64,000 bases of DNA from positions 62,001 to 126,000 of the forward strand of contig NZ_CP077062.1 in assembly GCF_019039255.1 (NCBI RefSeq). Direction: 5' to 3'. The DNA comes from Nocardioides panacis (GTDB lineage: Bacteria > Actinomycetota > Actinomycetes > Propionibacteriales > Nocardioidaceae). The first letter of the stretch is position 1, and each line of letters begins with the position of its first letter. A program made the position numbers and the translations under genes. Below are positions 16,512 through 24,252 of the stretch, in pieces. The notes beneath the pieces are model-generated. The model saw nothing but the letters and a program-made list of their open reading frames with translations, did not search any database and had not been told where the DNA came from.

Positions 16512-18080
16512 TCAGGATGAGCCGTCGGCCACACGCGCAGCCTTCTTCGTGACACCTTCGATGAGGACTCGGACACCCAGCAGGTCGCGACCGATCCAGA
16601 TCAGCGGCAGGTAGAAGACGAGTCCCAGCCCTACACAGGTGAGCATCGTCGACAGCGAGCTGCCGAAGACGACACGTCCCAGCAGCGGCAGGAGTCCGAA
16701 GCACCCTAGGGCGATCATGCCCGCGGCCACGATGCCCCGGAGGCGTCCACCGATCCCCATGCCCCACCGGACCTGGCAGAACGCCGCTGTGCTGTCGAGC
16801 ACGATGGTCAGCGCCCATGCCACCGCGGCGCCGGTGATCCCGAACCGGGGGACGAGGAGCAGGTTGGCGGCGATGTTGACCGCCAGGCTCGCCGCTTTGT
16901 CGGCGAGTACCCACGTGCTCTTGCCGCCCATGAGCAGCACCGTCCCGACATTGCCCGCTGCGAGGTTCAGCAGCATTGCCCCGCAGAGCACGCTGAGAGC
17001 AGTGGCGCCGGCGGAGTAGGAGGGACCGAAGATGCGGAGAACGGTCGGGCCGAAGATCGCCATGGTGAGGTAGAGCGGCCACGAGGTCAGGACCACCCAC
17101 TGCGAGGCGACGTGGTAGATCTCGCTGACGCGCTCGTTGTCCCGCCGCGCCAGGGCAGCACTGACATCACCGGCGATGGCGAGCCGCAACGCCTGGAGGA
17201 CCAGCGTCCCCGAGGTGACGAACCGGCTGGCGGCCGCATAGATGGCTGTCTGGGTGGCTGAGACCATCGTCGCCACCAGGAGGACGTCGAGCCAGTTGAT
17301 CAGGATCTCCATGACGCTGGAGAGGCCACGCGCGGCGGTGAAGCGCCAGTACTCAGCAGCGATCTCACCCCATGTCCTGGTCCGCGCAGGCCAGGCGAAA
17401 CGGCGTCCGTATTCGGTCTTGAGGCTCGCACCGACGATGCAGGTCGCCACTGTGAGAGCCAGGACGAGTGGCACCATCCACGCCAGCACGAGCACCCACA
17501 GCGGAGCCCCGACCGCCACTCCGAGGCCGACGAGCATCGGTCGCAGCGCGGGTACGCCGACCTGCTGGATCAGGACGTACTTCCGGATGCTGCCGAAAGC
17601 CCGGGTGCACTCGACTGCGGCGACCTCCAGCACCCCCGGCAAGAACAGCAGCGCGAGCACTCGGAAGCTGCCCAACGCCGCAGCGGGGTCGTTGTGGCCG
17701 ATGCGCGCGGCCAGCGTCGGTGCGGCGAACCACAGACCGACGGAGCCGATGACGCCGAGAGTGGCAACGGGAACGAACGCTGCGACGAGTAGGACCGGGA
17801 CGTCATCGTGTCGGTCCAGTGCGCGGAACCGCGGGACGAAGCGCACGAGGCCGGCCCCGACGCCGAAGGACAAGAACGTCTGGAGGACGATGAACACCGC
17901 GGTCGCACTGAAGAACTGACCCGCGGAGGTCGTCGACAGACCGCGCGTCACCACCAGAGTGAGGACGAACCCGAGCACGGAGCCGAGGCCCGAGCCGAGG
18001 GCGGCGAAGGAGCCACCGCGGGCCACCGCACCGAGTGCGCCGCCTCCCGGTTGCCGCGCAGAAGGGTCTGCGACGCTCAT
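16512..18080 (-). CDS. Wzx-like oligosaccharide flippase (MATE/MOP superfamily)
   Basis: A 522-residue membrane protein with about 12-14 hydrophobic segments and few long loops. Recognisable family stretches are LGFVLTLVVTRGLSTTSAGQ near the start, AAEYWRFTAARGLSSVMEI and GITGAAVAWALT. Members move undecaprenyl-linked repeat units to the outer face of the membrane. ATG 18080 overlaps the stop of the CDP-alcohol transferase gene (ATGA), so the two are translationally coupled. It is the only flippase in the locus, matching the Wzy-like and Wzz-like genes. The 121 bases between it and the Wzz-like gene contain no feature I can support. Confidence 0.85.
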   Translation of the reverse strand: MSVADPSARQPGGGALGAVARGGSFAALGSGLGSVLGFVLTLVVTRGLSTTSAGQFFSATAVFIVLQTFLSFGVGAGLVRFVPRFRALDRHDDVPVLLVAAFVPVATLGVIGSVGLWFAAPTLAARIGHNDPAAALGSFRVLALLFLPGVLEVAAVECTRAFGSIRKYVLIQQVGVPALRPMLVGLGVAVGAPLWVLVLAWMVPLVLALTVATCIVGASLKTEYGRRFAWPARTRTWGEIAAEYWRFTAARGLSSVMEILINWLDVLLVATMVSATQTAIYAAASRFVTSGTLVLQALRLAIAGDVSAALARRDNERVSEIYHVASQWVVLTSWPLYLTMAIFGPTVLRIFGPSYSAGATALSVLCGAMLLNLAAGNVGTVLLMGGKSTWVLADKAASLAVNIAANLLLVPRFGITGAAVAWALTIVLDSTAAFCQVRWGMGIGGRLRGIVAAGMIALGCFGLLPLLGRVVFGSSLSTMLTCVGLGLVFYLPLIWIGRDLLGVRVLIEGVTKKAARVADGSS

Positions 18081-18943
18081 CCCTGTCGGTCGGTACGGTC
18101 GAGAGCGAGCAGCTGCCGGTAGGCCCGGGCGAGCGAGCGCACAGCGAAGGCCGCCGTGCACGCGCCCAGGAACGCGTAGCACCAGAGGAAGACCGCGTGC
18201 GCCCCCAATGTCAGCATGGCCAGGCACAGGGTTCCGTGGTCCAGCGGGAGCAGCACCCATGCCACCGCGACCGAGGAGGAACCGCCTCCAGCGCGTGCTG
18301 CACGGGGACCCTGCCCGGTGGCGACCAGCTTGTCGCGCAGCATCATCCCGAAGAACTGGCTCACGTTCGCGACGAGGAACACCACGGGGGCAGCCAGGGG
18401 CCACCACGACTGCAGGTCGAAGAACCGCAGCATGGAGATCGCCACGGCACTGTGCAGCGTGGTGATCTTCACGATGTCGGCCACGTGGTCGAGCCACTCG
18501 CCGGCCCTGCTGCCGCCGCCCTGCACCCTCGCGAGCTGACCGTCTGCTGAGTCGAGGGCGTAGCCGAGAAGGAGCAGCAGCGAGACTGCGACGCCGGCGA
18601 CGACTGACGCGTCGTGCAGGATCAGGATCGCGATGCCGGAGAAGGAACATGCCGTGCTGATCACGGTCACGGAAGTGGGAGTCAGCCCGGCGGCGTGGCC
18701 CAGGGCCGCAAGGAAGCCGCCTGCCTTGCGGTTCACGAACCGCAGGTACGCGGGCACCGAGGCGCTCGACTTCTGCGCTGCGCCCAGTCGCGACCGGGCT
18801 TCCGAGAACCGAGCACTGGCCGACTCCGGCCGAACGATGCTCACGAGAGGGGTGCGGCTGACGGCACGCCGAACCCGGTACGACCAGGGCGTTCCGAGGT
18901 GCTCTTGCGGGATTCCTGCACCGCTGCGAATCGGCCACCACAA
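18077..18943 (-). CDS. CDP-alcohol phosphatidyltransferase family protein
   Basis: A 288-residue integral membrane enzyme. The full family signature DxxDGxxARx8Gx3Dx3D is present (DSADGQLAR ... GEWLDHVAD), so the two-metal active site looks intact. Around it are about six hydrophobic segments. Such enzymes transfer a phospho-alcohol from a CDP-activated donor to a second alcohol; donor and acceptor cannot be read here. The open frame starts at TTG 18943 with no ribosome-binding site; GTG 18845 is an alternative that would drop 33 unconserved residues. It overlaps the flippase gene and is divergent from a cytidylyltransferase-like gene, suggesting phospho-alcohol modification of EPS or its lipid carrier. 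Confidence 0.82.
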   Translation of the reverse strand: MWWPIRSGAGIPQEHLGTPWSYRVRRAVSRTPLVSIVRPESASARFSEARSRLGAAQKSSASVPAYLRFVNRKAGGFLAALGHAAGLTPTSVTVISTACSFSGIAILILHDASVVAGVAVSLLLLLGYALDSADGQLARVQGGGSRAGEWLDHVADIVKITTLHSAVAISMLRFFDLQSWWPLAAPVVFLVANVSQFFGMMLRDKLVATGQGPRAARAGGGSSSVAVAWVLLPLDHGTLCLAMLTLGAHAVFLWCYAFLGACTAAFAVRSLARAYRQLLALDRTDRQG

Positions 18944-19019
18944 GTGACCGGCCCGTTGTTCGACACGGTGGACCTCCTGATTCTTGTCCTGCGGGCGATT
19001 TCCGCCGGGTTCAGCAGCA

Positions 19020-19048
19020 TGACAACAGCCGCTCAGGTCGGCTAATGT
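19020..19048 (+). promoter_or_regulatory. Sigma-A-type promoter for the cytidylyltransferase-like gene
   Basis: TGACAA (19020-19025), a 17-base spacer and TAATGT (19043-19048) form one of the best -35/-10 matches in the window. Transcription would begin near 19055, leaving a leader of about 40 bases with GGGGGA before ATG 19097. Confidence 0.6.
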
Positions 19049-19096
19049 ACTAGCGCCCGCACACGTCGCGGGCCGTTATGCGCTACGGGGGACGAC

Positions 19097-19550
19097 ATGA
19101 GAGCGACCAGGTCCGGACGGGTTGGCTACGCCCCCCGGTGTCTACGACATGTTCCACGTCGGCCATCTGAACATCCTTCGCAACGCGCGGTTGGCGTGCG
19201 ACCACCTGATCGCCGGTGTGGTCTCCGACGAGATGAGCAGCCGTGCCAAGGGCAAGGCGCCCGTGGTCCCCCTCGCAGAACGCCTGGAGATCGTGAGCAG
19301 CATCCGCTTCGTTGACGAGGCGGTCGAAGAGGACGTGCCCAGCAAGGTCGAGATGTGGGAGCGGCTCCGGTTCGACGTGATCATCAAGGGCGACGACTGG
19401 CGCGGCACCGAGAAGGGCCTCCGGCTCGAGAGTGACTTTGCGCCGCTCGGGGTCACGGTGTGCTACCTGCCCTACACCGTGCACACCTCCAGCACCCTGC
19501 TTCGTCAGGCACTCCATCGCGAGATCGCCGCCAGGGGCGAGGCGATCTGA
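19097..19550 (+). CDS. Cytidylyltransferase-like (glycerol-3-phosphate cytidylyltransferase type) protein, frameshifted in a C run
   Basis: ATG 19097 follows GGGGGA. The product (150 residues after repair) is a small nucleotidyltransferase: RVGYAPGVYDMFHVGHLNILR holds the HxGH nucleotide-binding motif, VVPLAERLEIVSSIRFVDE follows, and VIIKGDDW is the usual glycine/aspartate motif. STLLRQ sits near the C-terminus. A run of six C (19131-19136) breaks the frame; five C restores the first beta-strand VGYAPG. Without repair, a TTG at 19122 gives a protein lacking that strand. TagD-type members make CDP-glycerol from glycerol-3-phosphate. With the divergent CDP-alcohol transferase, it could supply that enzyme's donor. 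Confidence 0.83.
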
Positions 19551-19564
19551 CTCCCGCGTGAGGG

Positions 19565-21073
19565 TCACACGGGGTCGACCCGCAGTCTGCGCAGGCTGAG
19601 GCTGCCATCGGCTGAGTGTCGACCGATGTGCAGGTACCCGCCGCGGAACCTCGCGTCCGTCGCCACGACGCTGGCGACGTCGCTGGTCCCGAGCCGGGAC
19701 CACACCAGCGTCGACGGGGTCACCTCCAGCCGCATGGACATCCACTGTCCGGTCCTGATCGGCGCCTGCGAGGTCCCGCTCAGCTGGAACCCATCGGCCG
19801 AGCCACGGGTGTGGGAGAAGATGCTCAGGGAGCCGTCCGCGCGACAGATGGCGTGGTAGCCGTCTCCTGCGCCGAGACGATGCTCGTAGTACGCGTCGTC
19901 GACGTGACCGAAGGCGAGGGTGAAGCCGCCCGCGGCCACGTCGGTCGGGAGCTTGTTCCACCGTGCCTCGAAGGAGATGCTGTAACGACCCTGCGCGTTG
20001 GCGACGGGTGCGAGCTGCCCGAGGGTGAGGAAGCGCTGGGCTCCGTCGCGCGCGAGCGTGAGCTCGTCCTGGCTCGTCCATGAGGGGCCGTTCTCGGCCC
20101 GGTCGGGGTGCCGCGTCATCTCTCCCGGGGCGATGGCCTTGGACGCCCACTGGTCAGAGGTCGCCAAGGGTGAGGTCTCGCGCACGTACTCGAGACTTGA
20201 GGTGATGATCCCCTCCGCGCCGAGGTCCTGGTAGCGCTTGGCCTCGCTGCGGCGGTGGACGGGATACACCCACGTGCTGACCCCAGTCCCCACGGCTGTT
20301 CGCACGGCCGCGTCCGGGAGGTCGGCACCGTCAAGAGTCGTGGTGGGCAGCACGAGGTAGTCGGTCGTCCTGTCGAGACCCGATGCAGCGTCGCGGATGG
20401 CCTCTTCACTGGCGTCGTCGCTGCCGAGGTAGACGAAGACCGGGTAGCCGGCCGCTTTCGCGTCCGCGATCCGGGAGCTCATGTGGAAGAACTTGAACAC
20501 CACGCTCTTCTGCAGCCCGCGTTTCTCGACCAGCTCGACCAGGAGCGGATAGTCGATGTCGACCTTCGCCTCCAGGCAGAGCACCGTCTTCCCGGCGAAT
20601 GCCTCCAGAACCTCCTCCAAAGACGGGATGCGCGTCAGCGGCGGAGTCGTCCACCTGGGTCCGAGCTGTGGTTGCACCACCGCGACGTCCTGCAGCTCGG
20701 CCCAGCTACGAGCCTTGACCGGTCCGCTCGTATTGGTCGTACGGTCCAGTGTCAGGTCGTGCATGCACACGAGCACGTCGTCCTTGCTGGAGCTGGTGCT
20801 GACCTCGAGCGCGCGGGCTCCTGCGTCAACGGCCGCCCGGTAGGAGGGCATCGTGTGCTCGGGGTAGACGTCGCCCTCCCCACGGTGCGCGATGAAGTAC
20901 GGAGCCCGGCGGCTGCGCACCCACTCCTCGACGCTGCCTGCGGCGGCAGAAGCACCTGACGAGGAGTCGCCGAGCAAGACCGAGCGACAGCCGGTCACAC
21001 CCGTGACGATGCCGGCCCCCGCCGCTGCGAGGAAGGCCCGCCGACTGGCGACGGTGCCCACGGGGACGGTCAC
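19565..21073 (-). CDS. GDPD-fold exported lipoprotein with C-terminal lectin-like domain
   Basis: GTG 21073 gives 502 residues. The N-terminus SRRAFLAAAGAG resembles a twin-arginine signal, followed by lipobox VTGC. Residues about 60-310 match the glycerophosphodiester phosphodiesterase barrel: IAHRGEGDVYPEHTMPSY, CMHDLTLDRTTN and CLEAK. The usual E-x-D metal pair reads E-V-S here (ALEVSTSSSKDD), so one metal ligand appears to be Ser. Residues about 340-502 form a jelly-roll, concanavalin-like domain (YSISFEARWNKLP, GYLHIGRHSADGSLSLRRLR). Family members cleave glycerophosphodiesters. It could act on a phosphodiester EPS, or bind without cleaving. It is convergent with the cytidylyltransferase-like gene, 14 bases apart. 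Confidence 0.82.
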   Translation of the reverse strand: MTVPVGTVASRRAFLAAAGAGIVTGVTGCRSVLLGDSSSGASAAAGSVEEWVRSRRAPYFIAHRGEGDVYPEHTMPSYRAAVDAGARALEVSTSSSKDDVLVCMHDLTLDRTTNTSGPVKARSWAELQDVAVVQPQLGPRWTTPPLTRIPSLEEVLEAFAGKTVLCLEAKVDIDYPLLVELVEKRGLQKSVVFKFFHMSSRIADAKAAGYPVFVYLGSDDASEEAIRDAASGLDRTTDYLVLPTTTLDGADLPDAAVRTAVGTGVSTWVYPVHRRSEAKRYQDLGAEGIITSSLEYVRETSPLATSDQWASKAIAPGEMTRHPDRAENGPSWTSQDELTLARDGAQRFLTLGQLAPVANAQGRYSISFEARWNKLPTDVAAGGFTLAFGHVDDAYYEHRLGAGDGYHAICRADGSLSIFSHTRGSADGFQLSGTSQAPIRTGQWMSMRLEVTPSTLVWSRLGTSDVASVVATDARFRGGYLHIGRHSADGSLSLRRLRVDPV

Positions 21074-21349
21074 CGACGAGCCCCAGACCCACGTGTGGCT
21101 GTCGCAGTTCCTGCACGCGGTGTGGACGGTACTTCTCCCAGCGCCTCGTGCAGTGACTCAACCTTCGGCGCACCGGCCACGACGGATCTCCTTCGACGAG
21201 TTGACGCGTACGGCGAATCGTAGGGCGCGCTGTCCCATCTGGGTCGGGTTTTGTCATTGCTCGCACGCTCGGGCAAGGGATGGACGACCGGCGGAGGCTC
21301 GACGCATGGGCGCTCCCTGCCGTACGCACGACGTGAGAGGGTTTCCGTC

Positions 21350-22145
21350 GTGAGCGAGAACCCGAGCCTTCCCGTCCCCACGACCGCTGCCCGCACCGAC
21401 GACCACGCCTTCGCGGCGTGGGCCGCCACGGTCGCCGGCGAGCTGCTGACCGAGGTCCGCGCCCAGGGGCTGGAGGGCAAGGAGCTCAAGGACGCCGGCG
21501 ACCTGGCCGCGCACGACCTGCTGATGGCGCTGTGCGCGGCGCACCGGCCCGCCGACGCGGTGATGTCGGAGGAGAGCAAGGCCAGCATCGACGACCGGGA
21601 CCGGCTGACCGCCGACCGGGTCTGGATCATCGACCCCCTCGACGGCACCCGCGAGTTCTCCGAGCCGCCGCGCGACGACTGGGCCGTGCACGTCGCCCTC
21701 TGGCAGGACGGCGAGCTCGTCGCCGGTGCGGTCGCCCAGCCGGGCATCGGCACCACCTTCGACACCGGCCGCCCGCCGCTGGTGCCCCCCGCGCACCGCC
21801 GCGCGGCCGCGCATCGCGGTCAGCCGGACCCGCCCGCCGGCGTTCGTGGAGCGGCTCGCCGAGGAGATCGGCGCGGACCTGGTCCCGATGGGGTCGGCCG
21901 GCGCCAAGGTCATCTCCGTGGTGCGCGACGTCAGCGACGCCTACGTGCACGCCGGCGGGATGTACGAGTGGGACTCCGCCGCCCCGGTGGCCGTGGCCCG
22001 GTCGGCCGGCCTGCACACCAGCCGGGTCGACGGGTCGCCGCTGGTCTACAACCAGGCCGAGGTGTGGCTGCCGGACCTGGTCGTCTGCCGGCCGGAGCTG
22101 GCCGACGTGATCCTCGACTACATCGCGCGGCACGGGGTCGAGTGA
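21350..22145 (+). CDS. cysQ: Inositol-monophosphatase-family 3'(2'),5'-bisphosphate nucleotidase, frameshifted in a C run
   Basis: CysQ-type enzymes remove PAP/PAPS by-products of sulfate assimilation and need metal ions. GTG 21350 follows GAGAGG. Before the break it shows ELKDAGDLAAHDLLM, MSEE (metal ligands) and the family motif WIIDPLDGTREF. After it come IAVSRTRPPAFVERLAEE and GGMYEWDSAAPVAVA, the second metal site (W-D-x-A-A-P). A run of six C at 21785-21790 splits the frame; five C gives VPPRTAARPRIAVSR and 264 residues, full family length. The next gene begins in its stop codon (GTGA). The 276 bases upstream, between GDPD and cysQ, hold no supported feature. Confidence 0.88.
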
Positions 22146-22756
22146 GCGTCACGACCGTGCTGTGGGACGCCGACGGCGTGCTGCAGCAGCTGCCCGCGGG
22201 CTGGGAGGCCTCGATGCGGCCGGTCGTGGGCCACCTCGTGGACGACGTGGACGGGTTCCTGGCCGAGGCGTTCGAGGCGGAGCGTCCCGCGCTGGCCGGC
22301 CGGGCACGCTGGGTCGAGGTGCTGCCCGTGCTGCTGGAGCGCTGGGGGCTGGCCGACCGCTACGACGACGCGCTGCAGGTCTGGCTGACCATCGAGCCGG
22401 TCGTCGAGACCCAGGACGTCGTCCGGGCGCTGCGCGGGCACGGCCTCCGCTGCTGCCTGGCGACCAACCAGGACGAGCACCGCGGCCGGCACATGCAGGA
22501 GACCTTCGGGTACGCCGACCTGTTCGACGCCACCTTCTACTCCTACGAGCTCGGGGTCGCGAAGCCCGACCCCGGCTACTTCACCGCCGTCCTGGACCGG
22601 CTCCACGAGCCCGCGCACCGGGTGCTGTTCGTCGACGACAACCGGGCCAACGTCGAGGCGGCCCGCACGGTGGGCCTGCTCGCGGAGCAGTGGCACGTCG
22701 ACGACGGCCAGCCGGCGCTGCGCGCGCACCTCGCCCGGCACGGCCTGCCGGTCTAG
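22142..22756 (+). CDS. HAD-superfamily hydrolase
   Basis: This 204-residue protein starts at GTG 22142, overlapping the cysQ stop. Motif I is VLWDADGVL (nucleophile and acid/base Asp), motif II is CLATNQ, motif III is the Lys in GVAKPDPGYF, and motif IV is VLFVDDNRANVEAA. The helical cap after motif I marks subfamily I, like phosphoglycolate or beta-phosphoglucomutase-type phosphatases. The substrate is unknown. Its stop overlaps by four bases (CTAG) the stop of the minus-strand LigD-type gene. Confidence 0.86.
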   Translation: MSVTTVLWDADGVLQQLPAGWEASMRPVVGHLVDDVDGFLAEAFEAERPALAGRARWVEVLPVLLERWGLADRYDDALQVWLTIEPVVETQDVVRALRGHGLRCCLATNQDEHRGRHMQETFGYADLFDATFYSYELGVAKPDPGYFTAVLDRLHEPAHRVLFVDDNRANVEAARTVGLLAEQWHVDDGQPALRAHLARHGLPV

Positions 22757-23718
22757 GACTCCTCGGGCAGGTCGGGGGTCTCGGCCCCGTCGCGCTCGTC
22801 GCGGTCCGCCCACTCGAGCAGCGGGGACAGGTCGAACACCGCGGCGTCGAGCCCGGCGTGCAGGTCGCCGAGATCGGCGTAGCGCGCGGGCACCGTGGCG
22901 ATCGTGAGGTCCCGGGGCTCGGCGTCGTCGACCTCGTCCCACCGGATCGGCGTGGAGACCGTCGCCTCGGGGTTGCCGCGCACGGAGTAGGCCGCCGCGA
23001 TCGTGTGGTCGCGGGCGTTCTGGTTGTAGTCCACGAACAGCTTCGTCGGGTCCCGGTCCTTGCGCCACCAGGTCGTCGTCACGTCGTCGGTGCGCCGCTC
23101 CACCTCGCGCGCGAACGCCAGCGCCGCCCGTCGTACGTCCTGGAAGCCGTGGTCCGGGCGGATCCGCACGTAGACGTGCATCCCGGAGCCGCCGGAGGTC
23201 TTCGGGAAGCCGGTGGCGCCGAGCTCGTCGAGGACCTCGTGGGCGACGTGCGCGACCCGGCGGACCGTGGCGTAGTCGCAGGCGTCGCCGGGGTCGAGGT
23301 CGATGCGCCACTCGTCCGGGGACTCGGTGTCGGCACGGCGGCTGTTCCACGGGTGGAACTCCACGGTGGACATCTGCACCGCCCAGACCACCTGGGCGAT
23401 CTCGGTGACGCAGAGCTCGTCGGCGGTGCGGTTCCACCGCGGGAAGTGCACCTGCACGGTCTCCAGCCAGGGTGGCGCGCCGGCCGGGACGCGCTTCTGG
23501 TGCACCTTCTCCCCGCTCACCCCGGTGGGGAAGCGGTGCAGCATGCAGGGCCGCTCCCGCAGCGCGTTGACGATCCCGTCGCGCACCGAGAGGTAGTAGT
23601 CGGCGAGGTCCCGCTTGGTCTCGCCGCGGGCCGGGAAGTAGACCCGGTCGGGGTTGCTCAGCCGCACGACGCGGTCGTCGATCTCCAGCTCCACCGCCGG
23701 GCTCTTCGGGGCCGCCAT
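22753..23718 (-). CDS. Stand-alone LigD-type polymerase/primase domain protein
   Basis: A 321-residue archaeo-eukaryotic-primase-fold protein like the polymerase domain of LigD, used in non-homologous end joining. Key motifs are DEWRIDLDPGD (two catalytic Asp), KTSGGSGMHVYVRI (nucleotide binding) and LFVDYNQNARDHTIA. No ligase or nuclease domain is attached, and neither ku nor a ligase gene lies nearby. ATG 23718 is preceded by TAGGTT six bases upstream, suggesting a leaderless transcript. Family members fill in or add ribonucleotides at broken ends; the partner ligase must be elsewhere. Confidence 0.88.
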   Translation of the reverse strand: MAAPKSPAVELEIDDRVVRLSNPDRVYFPARGETKRDLADYYLSVRDGIVNALRERPCMLHRFPTGVSGEKVHQKRVPAGAPPWLETVQVHFPRWNRTADELCVTEIAQVVWAVQMSTVEFHPWNSRRADTESPDEWRIDLDPGDACDYATVRRVAHVAHEVLDELGATGFPKTSGGSGMHVYVRIRPDHGFQDVRRAALAFAREVERRTDDVTTTWWRKDRDPTKLFVDYNQNARDHTIAAAYSVRGNPEATVSTPIRWDEVDDAEPRDLTIATVPARYADLGDLHAGLDAAVFDLSPLLEWADRDERDGAETPDLPEES

Positions 23719-23724
23719 GCCAGC

Positions 23725-23760
23725 AACCTAGTGGAACCTGCCCCCGAGGACCGGCAGACT
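23725..23760. promoter_or_regulatory. Divergent leaderless -10 elements (LigD-type gene and VOC gene)
   Basis: On the minus strand, TAGGTT (23730-23725) lies 6 bases before ATG 23718. On the plus strand, CAGACT (23755-23760) lies 6 bases before ATG 23767. Both genes share a 48-base intergenic region and lack ribosome-binding sites, as expected for leaderless mRNAs. Confidence 0.5.
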
Positions 23761-23766
23761 CCGGGG

Positions 23767-24171
23767 ATGACCTCCCTCATCTCGCACACGTCCGTCGACT
23801 GCTCCGACGCCTTCGGGCTGTCCGAGTGGTGGAAGCAGGTGCTGGGGTACGTCGACATCGACGGCGACCCCAACGCGCCCGGCCACGAGGAGTGCATGAT
23901 CCGGTCCGCCGAGACCGGGCACCAGGTGCTGTTCATCGAGGTCCCGGACACCAAGCGGGTCAAGAACCGGCTGCACTTCGACCTGCGACCGGTCGACGGG
24001 ACCCGGGACGCCGAGGTGGCCCGGCTGCTGTCGATCGGGGCGACCCAGGTCGACGACCAGCGCGAGGTCCGCGGCGACGGGACCGGCTGGATGGTGCTGG
24101 CCGACCCCGAGGGCAACGAGTTCTGCGTGCTGCGCAGCGACGCCGAGCGGGGTGTCGTCGGCACCTCGTAG
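23767..24171 (+). CDS. VOC-superfamily (glyoxalase/bleomycin-resistance fold) protein
   Basis: A 134-residue single-module protein with paired beta-alpha-beta-beta-beta units: ISHTSVDCSDAFGLSEWWKQVLGY at the start, RLHFDLRPVDGTRDAEVARLLSIGA in the middle and VLADPEGNEFCVLRS at the end. The His and Glu spots used for metal binding in glyoxalase-type relatives are partly present (H in HTS, H in LHFDL, E in GNEF). Substrate unknown. It is probably transcribed without a leader from CAGACT 6 bases upstream. Confidence 0.82.
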   Translation: MTSLISHTSVDCSDAFGLSEWWKQVLGYVDIDGDPNAPGHEECMIRSAETGHQVLFIEVPDTKRVKNRLHFDLRPVDGTRDAEVARLLSIGATQVDDQREVRGDGTGWMVLADPEGNEFCVLRSDAERGVVGTS

Positions 24172-24252
24172 ACTGGGTGGGAACCCCCCTCGAACCCCGG
24201 TCCCGGCGTGTGAGGGGGCAGTCGTGTTGCCTCGAGACGCAGGAGTTCCCCC

